The position numbers were made by a program, and so were the translations under genes. Shown here in pieces: positions 1 through 6,780 of a stretch of 19,333 nucleotides of DNA (position 1 is its first letter; each line of letters starts with the position of its first letter). Under the pieces are notes generated by a model. The model was not told the origin of the DNA. It was given only the letters and a program-made list of their open reading frames with translations, and searched no databases. Location: contig CALBRY010000639.1 of assembly GCA_937927665.1 (NCBI GenBank), forward strand, positions 1 to 19,333. The letters run 5' to 3'. Source of the DNA: an uncultured Chloroflexota bacterium. Its GTDB lineage: Bacteria > Chloroflexota > Anaerolineae > Aggregatilineales > Phototrophicaceae.

Positions 1-144
1 CACAGCAGTTTGACCCCAACGGACGATCCTGTACGAGTCAGATAATCTTCTCGATATAACAACAAGGGAAGGGACAAATCCCCTCCAAACCGACGCAAAA
101 AGTGAATATTATTTCATGAATTGGCTATAGTTTTTTGTGTTGTT

Positions 145-162
145 TTCACGTACCATTCACGT
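145..162 (+). promoter_or_regulatory. Direct heptamer repeat upstream of the LuxR-type regulator gene
   Basis: TTCACGT occurs at 145-151 and again at 156-162, 11 bp apart (about one helical turn), in the AT-rich leader of the regulator gene at 270. A TATAGT at 126-131 could be the -10 of this gene's promoter, but no convincing -35 was found. The helical phasing suits tandem protein binding on one DNA face. The binding protein is unknown; autoregulation is one possibility. Confidence 0.3.
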
Positions 163-269
163 TTGGCAAGGGAATATGAGAAAAACGTTACTTTTATTGC
201 GGGACACATTTCACCAACTCTATTGCTGAAAGTGCCGTAGGCACACGTTTCTTAAGGACAGGTTCGATT

Positions 270-929
270 ATGGCAATGGCGACATCCCTACCCGTAACAG
301 TCCTAATCGCTGATCGTCAGCCATTAATGCAGCTAGCGGTTTCTAGTGCATTATCGGAATATCCTAATATTCGTATTGTGGGAACAACGCGAACCTTTGC
401 CGAAACTGCGGCACAGCTTGTACAGACGAAACCCGACTTGATTCTTTACAACCTACCGGAAAAGCCGGGTATGGTTCAGCGTTCAATCTCTGAACTGCTG
501 ATGTTGGGACTGCGAAGCGGGATCAAGGTTGAAATCGCGCTTTATACGCTGAACGACGAGCCAGCCTATATTGCGGCGGCATTAAACGCGGGGGCGCGGG
601 GCTACCTGAATACCATCCATGACGGCGTCAATCTTGTCAACATGATTACGCGGATTGCCGCACGGGAAACGTATGAGAATCCCGATATGATCGCAGCGCT
701 GACGCATCCGGTACTGGTGGCGGCGCGCAGATTGACCCCGACGGAGCGCGAAATCCTGCGCCAAATGGTTAGGGGTGCGGAAAATCAGCAGATCGCCGAT
801 GATCGCCAGATCGCGCTTTCGACTGTGAAAAAGCACACGACGAATATCTATCGTAAGCTGCAAGTCGAGAACCGATCGCAGGCAGTGAGTATTGCGATCC
901 AGTACGATCTGGTTGATTCCAACCCGTAA
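270..929 (+). CDS. LuxR/NarL-family response regulator with degenerate receiver domain
   Basis: Probable cytoplasmic transcription regulator of 219 aa, the normal length for a NarL/FixJ-type two-domain response regulator. Residues 9-130 follow the CheY-like fold pattern (strand VTVLIAD with D15, then PDLIL, T93, and GARGYL). Residues 154-212 are a LuxR helix-turn-helix (LTPTEREIL ... IALSTVKKHTTNIYRKL). The phosphoacceptor position, normally D in PDLILLDL, is N61 (LILYNLP). The conserved Lys after GARGYL is T115, and the usual acidic pair near residue 15 is a single Asp. The receiver is therefore unlikely to be activated by His-Asp phosphotransfer. AAGGA at 254-258 precedes the ATG; a GTGCC/GGCAC mini-hairpin at 232-244 sits just upstream of it. 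No histidine kinase gene is adjacent. The next gene starts 113 bp downstream and is functionally unrelated. Confidence 0.88.
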   Translation: MAMATSLPVTVLIADRQPLMQLAVSSALSEYPNIRIVGTTRTFAETAAQLVQTKPDLILYNLPEKPGMVQRSISELLMLGLRSGIKVEIALYTLNDEPAYIAAALNAGARGYLNTIHDGVNLVNMITRIAARETYENPDMIAALTHPVLVAARRLTPTEREILRQMVRGAENQQIADDRQIALSTVKKHTTNIYRKLQVENRSQAVSIAIQYDLVDSNP

Positions 930-1042
930 GCAGTATCGGCGGATTGTTTGATCGTCTCTGCCGCGAATACGCCGGGGCAAAACCGCACAAAAGTGAGTGA
1001 TATTCAGCCTCAACAAGGTACACTCTCTGCGGATGAGCAAAC

Positions 1043-2134
1043 GTGAATGATTCCGGCATGATGAAGAACGAAGCGCAGCGAATTTCTCGTATCGTCTTAA
1101 TCCTTCCCTGCTGCATCGGTGATGTGGTGATTGCGACGGCGGTACTTTCGGCGCTTCGCCGCGCTTACCCGCAATCCCATATCACATGGGCAGTGGGAGG
1201 ATGGTCACGGCACGCGGTCGAACATCACCCCGATCTCAACGCGATTTTGGATACAGGGGCGGCGGCGCTTCCGGTCAAATCGATCGGCGGGTTTGCGCGT
1301 TTTGTGGGTCAGCTTCGCGGCGGGCATTTTGATCTTGCGGTATCGCTGGTGCGATCCCCATTGATGAGCGCCGCTGTTTGGCTGTCAGGCATCCCGCGCC
1401 GCGCCGGATTGGACTCCAATGGGCGCGGATTCGGTTACAACATTCGCGCAGCCATCGATCCCGATGTCATCCGTCACGAAGGTGAAATTTACTTGGATGT
1501 CCCGCGTGCGCTCGGACTCGATACGAGCGGCTGTTACGCGCATGTGCCGATCAGCGAACCTGAGCGCAGCGCAGCGCGGCGTCTGCTGCCCGATGACGCG
1601 GCATTTGCGCGCGGATTCATCATGATCAACCCGGCGGGCGGACGCAACCCCGGCATGGTGATGGACTCGAAGCGCTACCCGCCCAATCAGCTTGCCGAAC
1701 TCGCTAACCAACTGTATGCGCGTTATGAACTGCCATATGTGCTGATCGGGGCGAAAAGTGATCGCCCGATTTTAGATGCGCTCACGGCGGATTTACGCGC
1801 GCCTTATCGATTGTTCGCGGGCGATCTCAGCTTTCAGCAGATCGCCGCGCTTGCCGCGTTGTCTGCCGCGTATATCGGCAGTGACACCGGATTAACCCAT
1901 CTTGCCGCCGCCGCTGGCGCGAAAACGATCATGATCCTCGGTCCAACCGATCCGGCACGCTACGCACCATTCACCGCGCCGGATCAGTCGCTTACCCTGT
2001 GGAAACCTTACGCGGTCGCGGGGCGTGGTGTCGCGGCGGGGGATGTGCGTGGGTGGGATTGGGTGCGTGACGGAATTAGCGTGAGCGAGGCTTACACACA
2101 AATCACAAATTTCTTGGGGACTGATCGGGAATAG
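1043..2134 (+). CDS. Glycosyltransferase family 9 protein (heptosyltransferase-like)
   Basis: A GT-B fold glycosyltransferase that would move a sugar from a nucleotide (or ADP-heptose-like) donor to a cell-surface glycan. In a Chloroflexota host, which lacks classical LPS, the acceptor is unknown. The protein is 363 aa, usual for the family. The N-terminal Rossmann half begins RIVLILPCCIGDVVIATAVL at about residues 16-35, with the GD loop near residue 27. INPAGG at 195-200 opens the C-terminal half. The donor-site signature GSDTGLTHLAAA (279-290) and GPTDPARYAP (300-309) are typical of GT9/WaaF-like enzymes. The start chosen is GTG at 1043, behind a weak GGATGAG; ATG codons at 1058 and 1061 are alternatives without a better ribosome site. 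No signal peptide or membrane helix is seen. Confidence 0.85.
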   Translation: MNDSGMMKNEAQRISRIVLILPCCIGDVVIATAVLSALRRAYPQSHITWAVGGWSRHAVEHHPDLNAILDTGAAALPVKSIGGFARFVGQLRGGHFDLAVSLVRSPLMSAAVWLSGIPRRAGLDSNGRGFGYNIRAAIDPDVIRHEGEIYLDVPRALGLDTSGCYAHVPISEPERSAARRLLPDDAAFARGFIMINPAGGRNPGMVMDSKRYPPNQLAELANQLYARYELPYVLIGAKSDRPILDALTADLRAPYRLFAGDLSFQQIAALAALSAAYIGSDTGLTHLAAAAGAKTIMILGPTDPARYAPFTAPDQSLTLWKPYAVAGRGVAAGDVRGWDWVRDGISVSEAYTQITNFLGTDRE

Positions 2135-2143
2135 GTGCAATGG

Positions 2144-2183
2144 CGGGTGAAAGGAACGATTTCGCCCGTATGATCGTCTTTTT
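2144..2183 (+). terminator. Weak Rho-independent terminator candidate after the GT9 gene
   Basis: A 9-bp stem with one G-U pair (CGGGTGAAA at 2144-2152 with TTTCGCCCG at 2160-2168, 7-nt loop) follows the GT9 stop codon. The only T run (2179-2183) comes some nine bases later, which is farther than usual, so termination may be partial. Confidence 0.35.
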
Positions 2184-2213
2184 GGACGTAAGACCACAAG
2201 AATGGAGTACGCA

Positions 2214-3419
2214 ATGATCCAACGGATTACCCTGATTTTGGCGGCGCTCGCGCTGCTGGCGATTCCCGTGCTGGCGCAGGAAACTGAGAACAGCATGCTT
2301 TATAACGGGATTGGGTTCACGTACAGCCCGGAATTGGGCACGAATGTCAACGTGATGGATTATCCCGGCGACCCGGTCGATCTTGAGCAGCCGGGCGGCC
2401 CAGTTCCACCCCATACTGCCTTCTTCTTCTACGACGATTTGATGAACAACTATGGTTGGGCGGCGGCAGATGCCACGATCACGGTGTTCAACGTAAGGGC
2501 GCTGGCGGGTTACGAATTCTACGAAACGGAATTGACGCGTCTGCGCGATATTCTCGCACAGCGTCCGGATCTTTCCACCTTTGAGGTGATGCCGGAAACA
2601 GGCGGGCAGAATCTCCCGTTCCTTCCGGTATTTCCGGCGGCGCAGTCGATTCGTTCACGCACCAGCTATATTGACACCCAATCGCTTTCCGGTGTCGCGT
2701 ATGTCACCTTGTATCGTCAGGATGTTTCGCCGTTCCTCGCTAATGAATTCCTGTACACGATTCAGGCGCTCAGCGCCGATGGTCAGTATTACATCAGCGC
2801 GATCCAGCAGGTTGATGTCGCGGGCTTCCCGACAGAATACCCGACCGACCTTAACTACGAGGAATTCAGCGCCAATTTTGGAACCTATCTAGCAGAATCG
2901 ATTGCGACGATTGACAACGCTGATCCGTCCGCGCTCACCCCGTCGCCCGATCTGATCACCAATGCGATGAATTCGCTCTCGATCGGCGTTCCGACAGTCG
3001 CCAATCCCGGTGATGTCGTATCCCCGACCGTGACCGCGCCTGTTGTAAACACCGATCCGACACTTGGCGGATTGGCGGGAACATGGACGCTGGTCAGCTA
3101 TGGCGCGGCGGATGCTCCAACGGCGGCGGTCGCGGATATTCCGGCGACGCTCACGTTTAGCGAAGGCGGCGTCAACGGGAATGTCGGCTGCAACGGCTTT
3201 AGCGGAGCGTTCATCTACGAGAACAACACGCTGACGATCACCAGCCCGATCATCTCGACCCTGATGGCGTGCGCCGAACCGATCATGCAGCAGGAATCGA
3301 CGGTGATTAACGGGCTTGCTGGCGCGCAGACGTTCGCCGTGCAAGGGGATACCCTGACGATCACCTACACGACGGCTGATGGCGTCTCCGGTGTGCTGAC
3401 TCTGGCGCGTGCGGCGTAA
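2214..3419 (+). CDS. Secreted META (HslJ-like) domain protein
   Basis: Exported protein of unknown role. The start is set at ATG 2214, not the in-frame ATG at 2202, because GGAG at 2204-2207 lies 6 nt before it and the product then opens directly with a signal peptide (MIQRITLILAALALLAIPVLA, cleavage near residue 21). This gives 401 aa. The middle part, to about residue 230, is not recognised; it is followed by a Pro/Thr/Asp-rich linker. Residues about 286-398 are a clear META domain: LAGTWTLVSY, then GNVGCNGFSGA, LTITSPIISTLMAC and a closing beta strand LTLARA. META domains occur in the heat-inducible outer-membrane lipoprotein HslJ and in many secreted proteins; they are often read as envelope or inhibitor-binding modules. 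Two Cys (GCNGF, MAC) are the usual META pair. A terminator follows. Confidence 0.88.
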   Translation: MIQRITLILAALALLAIPVLAQETENSMLYNGIGFTYSPELGTNVNVMDYPGDPVDLEQPGGPVPPHTAFFFYDDLMNNYGWAAADATITVFNVRALAGYEFYETELTRLRDILAQRPDLSTFEVMPETGGQNLPFLPVFPAAQSIRSRTSYIDTQSLSGVAYVTLYRQDVSPFLANEFLYTIQALSADGQYYISAIQQVDVAGFPTEYPTDLNYEEFSANFGTYLAESIATIDNADPSALTPSPDLITNAMNSLSIGVPTVANPGDVVSPTVTAPVVNTDPTLGGLAGTWTLVSYGAADAPTAAVADIPATLTFSEGGVNGNVGCNGFSGAFIYENNTLTITSPIISTLMACAEPIMQQESTVINGLAGAQTFAVQGDTLTITYTTADGVSGVLTLARAA

Positions 3420-3441
3420 TCATTCGCGCTTGAATCTTGAT

Positions 3442-3504
3442 CTCCTTACCCTCATTCTCTCTCGCTCCGCAAGGATGCAGAGGAGCGGGGTAAGGAGTTT
3501 TTGA
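3442..3504 (+). terminator. Rho-independent terminator of the META-domain gene
   Basis: CTCCTTACCC (3442-3451) pairs perfectly with GGGTAAGGAG (3488-3497). An inner stem, CGCTCC (3463-3468) with GGAGCG (3482-3487), sits inside it. The structure is followed at once by TTTTT (3498-3502). It ends 22-84 bases after the META gene stop. The last T residues coincide with the -35 of a candidate promoter for the next gene. Confidence 0.75.
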
Positions 3505-3530
3505 TTCTGCACCCCATCTCGCCTGATAAT
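3501..3530 (+). promoter_or_regulatory. Candidate sigma70-type promoter for the GTPase-like gene
   Basis: TTGATT (3501-3506), an 18-bp spacer and GATAAT (3525-3530) precede the gene starting at 3570. Transcription would begin near 3537, downstream of the alternative TTG start at 3501. This supports the shorter gene model. Confidence 0.4.
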
Positions 3531-3569
3531 GGTGTGGTAGCATCACCGTTAAAAAAGGGTGTCGGGAAC

Positions 3570-4559
3570 ATGACCGAATCGAGGACGATCGAATTGGCGG
3601 TGTGGGGTGCGCCGGACATCGGAAAAACCACGTTTATCGCCGCCCTGCTTCACTTGATCAAGGATAAACTCGCCGCAGATGAAGCGGCGCGGCTGGAATC
3701 CCACGAGGTTTTTAAGGCGACGGCGCAGCGGCTGACCGACGAAGGACTGTTCCCGGCGAATACGGTTGTCCCCCGTCTGATTGAGTGGATGCAGACACCG
3801 ACGCTCACTGTGCGCCTGCTCGATATTCCCGGCGTATGGTGTTACGGCACGCCCGAATCGCTCCAGTTGATGAAGAAGCGACCGATCAGCGCGAAATTGG
3901 GATCCGTCTTTGAGTATCTGTATCGCGCCGATGGGATTTTCCTGTTGTTCGAGACGGGCGATTATTACGAAGTCCTCAACCGGATCGCCAATTTTATGAA
4001 CGGCATCAGCGACGATATGGGCGATATTCACCCACAGGTTGCGTATGCGATGACGACATTCCGCGAAGAACGTGCCGCCGATCTGCCTGCCCGCCCGCAG
4101 ACACTTTTCCGCCGCCGCTTCGGTGATCCCACCAAGCCTGCTTCACCGCTGGCAATTCTGCCGATGTCGCGTTCGCCAGAACAGGCGGTTGTCACTTATT
4201 TGAACGCGGTCAGCATTGATGCGAAAAAAGGCGCGCTGACCATCAACACCAAAACGGGCGGCGCATTGGCACTCTACAACGGCTTGATCAGCCGGATTGC
4301 GCCGGAAGCCGTCTCGCGTCCATCTCGACCAAAACGCGCCGCTGTTTCGACCGAGCAGGCGGACGCGCACGGGCTTTCCAAAGCGTCTAAACCTTCGCAC
4401 ACGCGCACGACGAAACCGCGCAAGGCACAGCCGGAGCCGCTCGATTTTCCGCCTGATCTGCCGGATATTCCGTTTGATCTCCCGTCCTATGCCGCGCCGA
4501 CGATCCCCGCGCCGCCGAAAAAGAAACGTGGTGCGACAAAAAACAAAGGCACGCTTTAG
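3570..4559 (+). CDS. P-loop GTPase-like protein with disordered C-terminal tail
   Basis: Probable nucleotide-binding switch protein of 329 aa, partner unknown. A Walker A/G1 loop GAPDIGKT lies at residues 13-20 after strand IELAVW. A Walker B/G3 motif LLDIPG lies at 83-88, followed by a strand-like ADGIFLLFE (120-128). A canonical G4 NKxD is not visible; YAMTTFRE (159-166) occupies about that place, so guanine specificity is not proven. From about residue 248 the chain becomes low-complexity: Lys/Arg/Pro-rich, then an FPPDLPDIPFDLP-like acidic/proline stretch, then a KKKRG basic end. There are no membrane segments. An in-frame TTG at 3501 is rejected as the start because it lies in the preceding terminator. 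A GGG-rich site (3565-3567) serves the ATG only poorly. A strong terminator follows. Confidence 0.68.
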   Translation: MTESRTIELAVWGAPDIGKTTFIAALLHLIKDKLAADEAARLESHEVFKATAQRLTDEGLFPANTVVPRLIEWMQTPTLTVRLLDIPGVWCYGTPESLQLMKKRPISAKLGSVFEYLYRADGIFLLFETGDYYEVLNRIANFMNGISDDMGDIHPQVAYAMTTFREERAADLPARPQTLFRRRFGDPTKPASPLAILPMSRSPEQAVVTYLNAVSIDAKKGALTINTKTGGALALYNGLISRIAPEAVSRPSRPKRAAVSTEQADAHGLSKASKPSHTRTTKPRKAQPEPLDFPPDLPDIPFDLPSYAAPTIPAPPKKKRGATKNKGTL

Positions 4560-4570
4560 CAGAATCAAAA

Positions 4571-4603
4571 AGGGCGATCCCTAAACCGGATCGCCCTTTT
4601 TTT
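4571..4603. terminator. Bidirectional Rho-independent terminator between convergent genes
   Basis: A perfect stem, AGGGCGATCC (4571-4580) with GGATCGCCCT (4588-4597), and a 7-nt loop. It is flanked by AAAAA on the left and a seven-T run (4597-4603) on the right, so it works on either strand. It separates the plus-strand GTPase-like gene (stop at 4559) from the minus-strand decarboxylase (stop at 4622). Confidence 0.93.
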
Positions 4604-4621
4604 GATTATTATGTGTGCGGC

Positions 4622-5818
4622 TTACGCCAGCATTTCGACGCGTTCTTCTTCAACTGCTTCGCGTGCGAGAACAATCACCTGCGGAATCGAGAAGCCGTTG
4701 AAAGCAGCGGCGTACTCGTTTGTGTATGCGCCTGTATCCCAGAACACCAGCCGATCGCCGATGCCAATTTCGGGAAGCTGAACGCCGCGCGCGATCACAT
4801 CGCAGCTATCGCACGACGGACCGGCAAGCGTATACGTCTTGAGCGGGCGGTTTTCGCCGTCGATCACCTGCACAACGGGCGGGAAGCCTTCAAAGGTTTC
4901 CATCAAGCCGTTGAACACGCCGACATCGAGATACAGCCACGTTTGATCGCCGTCAGCGGTGCGGCGGATCGCTTTGCCTTCGACAGTGGCGAGCAGTCGT
5001 CCACTTTCGCCGACCATGCCGCGCCCCGGTTCGAGGACGAACAAGAAATCACTGCGTACGGGAATATAAGCGTCGATTGCGTCCATCACGGCATCGGCGA
5101 TGCCTTCGATTGTCGGAATATCCGATGTGTGATAGTGCCCTGCCGGGAAACCGCCGCCAATATCAAGAAAGTTCAGGTGATGCCCGCGCGCTTCAGCTTC
5201 GCGCCAAACTTCACCACAAGCGCGGATCGCATTCACCCAGTTTTGAGCGTTCAAACACTGCGATCCGACATGGAAGGACAGCCCGATCGGGTTCAAACCG
5301 CGATCACGGGCGAGGTCAAACAATTCGAGCGCTAATTCAGCATCAACGCCAAACTTGCCCGCCAGCGGTAACACGCTGCCCGTGTTATCAACCGCCAACC
5401 GGAAGTACACATTCATCCCCGGGGCGGCGTGCGCGATCTTCTCGATCTCATCGGTGCTATCCGCGACAACACCATACACGCCAACCTGCTGCATCCGCCG
5501 CAAGAACGACGGGGTTTTAACTGGGTTGCTGCAAATGATCTGTTCGCCGCATGCGCCAGCCGCCAACGCCTTATCAAGTTCAGGCGCGGATGCGATCTCG
5601 AATCCTGAGCCGTGGGTGGCGAGCAGGTCGAGCACATCCTGATTGGCATTCGCTTTCATTGCGTAGAAAACCACGCCTCGCGCAGAGGCGGAACGAAAAG
5701 CGCGCTCAAAACGGCGGTAGGTGTGCGCAATGTTCTCGAAATCGAGGACAAGGGCGGGTGTGACGACAAACGGATTGGTGAGCGTAGAGTCCAGACGAAC
5801 AGTGTCCAACCGGACCAT
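4622..5818 (-). CDS. Ornithine/lysine-type PLP decarboxylase (fold type III)
   Basis: Predicted cytosolic basic amino acid decarboxylase; ornithine to putrescine is the likeliest reaction, feeding polyamine synthesis. The protein is 398 aa. The alanine-racemase-like barrel carries the PLP-binding Lys K55 (FYAMKANAN), H183 (SFHVGSQ), the phosphate-binding DIGGGFP (219-225) and EPGR (263-266). The C-terminal beta domain carries GPSCDSCD (333-340), where C336-D337 match the catalytic Cys-Asp of eukaryotic-type ornithine decarboxylases. This favours ODC/LDC over diaminopimelate decarboxylase. Ornithine versus lysine preference cannot be read from sequence. AAGGAGG ends only 2 nt before the ATG, unusually close; the TTG three codons later would be better spaced. 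A promoter within the 175-bp upstream gap suggests independent expression. A neighbouring amine-type Rieske oxygenase is suggestive but unproven as a partner. Confidence 0.9.
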   Translation of the reverse strand: MVRLDTVRLDSTLTNPFVVTPALVLDFENIAHTYRRFERAFRSASARGVVFYAMKANANQDVLDLLATHGSGFEIASAPELDKALAAGACGEQIICSNPVKTPSFLRRMQQVGVYGVVADSTDEIEKIAHAAPGMNVYFRLAVDNTGSVLPLAGKFGVDAELALELFDLARDRGLNPIGLSFHVGSQCLNAQNWVNAIRACGEVWREAEARGHHLNFLDIGGGFPAGHYHTSDIPTIEGIADAVMDAIDAYIPVRSDFLFVLEPGRGMVGESGRLLATVEGKAIRRTADGDQTWLYLDVGVFNGLMETFEGFPPVVQVIDGENRPLKTYTLAGPSCDSCDVIARGVQLPEIGIGDRLVFWDTGAYTNEYAAAFNGFSIPQVIVLAREAVEEERVEMLA

Positions 5819-5868
5819 ATCCTCCTTGCAGGCTCTCCTGCGATAGTTAGTTTTCGGGCACGATCAAT

Positions 5869-5898
5869 TTTATAGGTGATCGGGTATACGCGGGGCAA
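5869..5898 (-). promoter_or_regulatory. Candidate promoter of the decarboxylase gene
   Basis: On the minus strand, TTGCCC (5898-5893), an 18-bp spacer and TATAAA (5874-5869) predict a start near 5862 and a leader of about 44 nt. A second, perfect TATAAT lies at 5926-5921 but has no good -35. The leader contains a GCAGG/CCTGC mini-hairpin directly before the AAGGAGG ribosome site. Confidence 0.35.
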
Positions 5899-5950
5899 AG
5901 CTGAGCGAAACCCATTCATCATTATAGGCAAATCTGCGATCGTGTATATA

Positions 5951-5982
5951 TCCTACGCCCCCCAATTTTAAGGGGGGTAGGG
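5951..5982. repeat. C6/G6 inverted repeat between two minus-strand genes
   Basis: CCCCCC (5958-5963) and GGGGGG (5972-5977) flank the 8-nt AATTTTAA. An outer CCTA/TAGG pair extends the stem with a two-base bulge. A seven-T run on the plus strand (5989-5995) lies beyond. In the direction of local transcription (minus) no T tract follows, so it is not a standard terminator there. The layout resembles small dispersed intergenic hairpins of many bacterial genomes; copy number elsewhere cannot be seen here. Confidence 0.55.
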
Positions 5983-5993
5983 TATAGATTTTT

Positions 5994-6698
5994 TTACGAT
6001 TCCGCCACGAGGGTAAAACGCATTTCATCGACGCGGCGGTTGGGGAATTCCACCCGATCCATAAAGAAGCGCAGCCCGCGCCCACGCAGCTTGATCAGAT
6101 ACGCGCCGAGGCGGGATCGCGTTTGTATTGCCGCACGATTTATCCATTCCGGCGCGATCTCGTCCCCGAATAGGCGGCGCACCTCGTCGATCACAATGCC
6201 GCGCCATGCCCAGTAGTAGACCATTTGCCGCGCCATCAACAAACGATGGATTTGACCATCGCGCATCGGCGTCATCACAGCGGCGAGTAAGCGCTCAAGA
6301 TCGACTTCCCACGCGGCGAGCGTCGTCAGGTACACGATCGTGTTGGTCAGCGCCGGAAGCAGATCAGGATCGGCATGTTCGGCGCTCCATGCGTTCGCAT
6401 CCGCCGCGCTCACATCGAGTAATGCCACGCGCTGACCCAATCCGGCGCGTTCCTCAATCTGGTGCGCGGTCGCCGCCGCTCCGCCCCGGTGAACAACCAA
6501 GACCGTATCGGCATCATCGGCGCTCTCGACAAAGCGCACGCCGGCGATCACGCGATCGATCGGCTCGGTCGGGTACACCTTGAGCGTGTAGCCGCCGTTT
6601 AACACCTGTGCCGCCGTGACCGGATCGGCGCTTTCCGGTCGCGGCATCGCTGCCATTTTCGCTAGCTGGCTTGTGTAATCAAACAGTTGAATCGTCAT
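5994..6698 (-). CDS. Hypothetical protein, 234 aa, next to the Rieske oxygenase
   Basis: No family is recognised. The chosen start (ATG 6698, MTIQLFDYTSQLAKM) is the first Met after the dispersed repeat that fills the upstream gap; AAAGGG about 9 nt before it is the nearest ribosome site. The product looks soluble. The N-terminal half alternates short hydrophobic strands and Asp/Ala-rich loops (VIAGVRFVESADDADTVLVVHRGG, then QRVALLDVSAADA). The second half is helical and Trp/Tyr/Arg-rich (RQMVYYWAWRGIVIDEVRRLF), and the end is basic (LIKLRGRGLRFFMDRVEF). There is no signal peptide, Cys pair or metal motif. It follows the Rieske oxygenase gene on the same strand, 82 bp downstream, so co-transcription is likely unless the hairpin between them terminates. 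An association with that oxygenase is inference from position only. Confidence 0.6.
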   Translation of the reverse strand: MTIQLFDYTSQLAKMAAMPRPESADPVTAAQVLNGGYTLKVYPTEPIDRVIAGVRFVESADDADTVLVVHRGGAAATAHQIEERAGLGQRVALLDVSAADANAWSAEHADPDLLPALTNTIVYLTTLAAWEVDLERLLAAVMTPMRDGQIHRLLMARQMVYYWAWRGIVIDEVRRLFGDEIAPEWINRAAIQTRSRLGAYLIKLRGRGLRFFMDRVEFPNRRVDEMRFTLVAES

Positions 6699-6701
6699 GG
6701 C

Positions 6702-6769
6702 AAAAAACCCTTTAACGCAAAGGCGCAAGGACGCAAAGGGTTTTCTTCGCGCCTTCGCGCCTTTGCGTT
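6702..6769. repeat. Dispersed-repeat-type hairpin with two interlocking inverted repeats
   Basis: AACGCAAAGGCGC (6714-6726) is perfectly inverted at 6757-6769. A second perfect 10-bp inverted repeat, AAAACCCTTT (6704-6713) with AAAGGGTTTT (6735-6744), crosses it, so each pair encloses one arm of the other. On the minus strand the second stem ends in a T-rich run, so it could terminate or attenuate between the Rieske and hypothetical genes. 'GCAAAGGCGCAAAG'-type units are a common intergenic repeat in Chloroflexota and other phyla and are often mistranslated as a QRKGAK-like peptide. I see one copy in this window. Confidence 0.75.
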
Positions 6770-6780
6770 GAGTTGTGAAT

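Noticed and set aside
145..162. Start of a CRISPR-like repeat array
   Set aside because: Only two 7-bp units with a 4-bp gap; no further copies or spacers.
3501..3569. Upstream extension of the GTPase-like gene to a TTG start
   Set aside because: It lies in the terminator T tract and across the candidate promoter, and it adds residues not typical of a P-loop N-terminus.
4613..5335. Long plus-strand frame over the decarboxylase gene
   Set aside because: Shadow of a gene with clear catalytic motifs on the other strand; no ribosome site or family match.
4622..5818. Diaminopimelate decarboxylase (lysA) for the PLP decarboxylase
   Set aside because: The GPSCDSCD motif and the 398-aa layout fit ornithine/lysine decarboxylases better.
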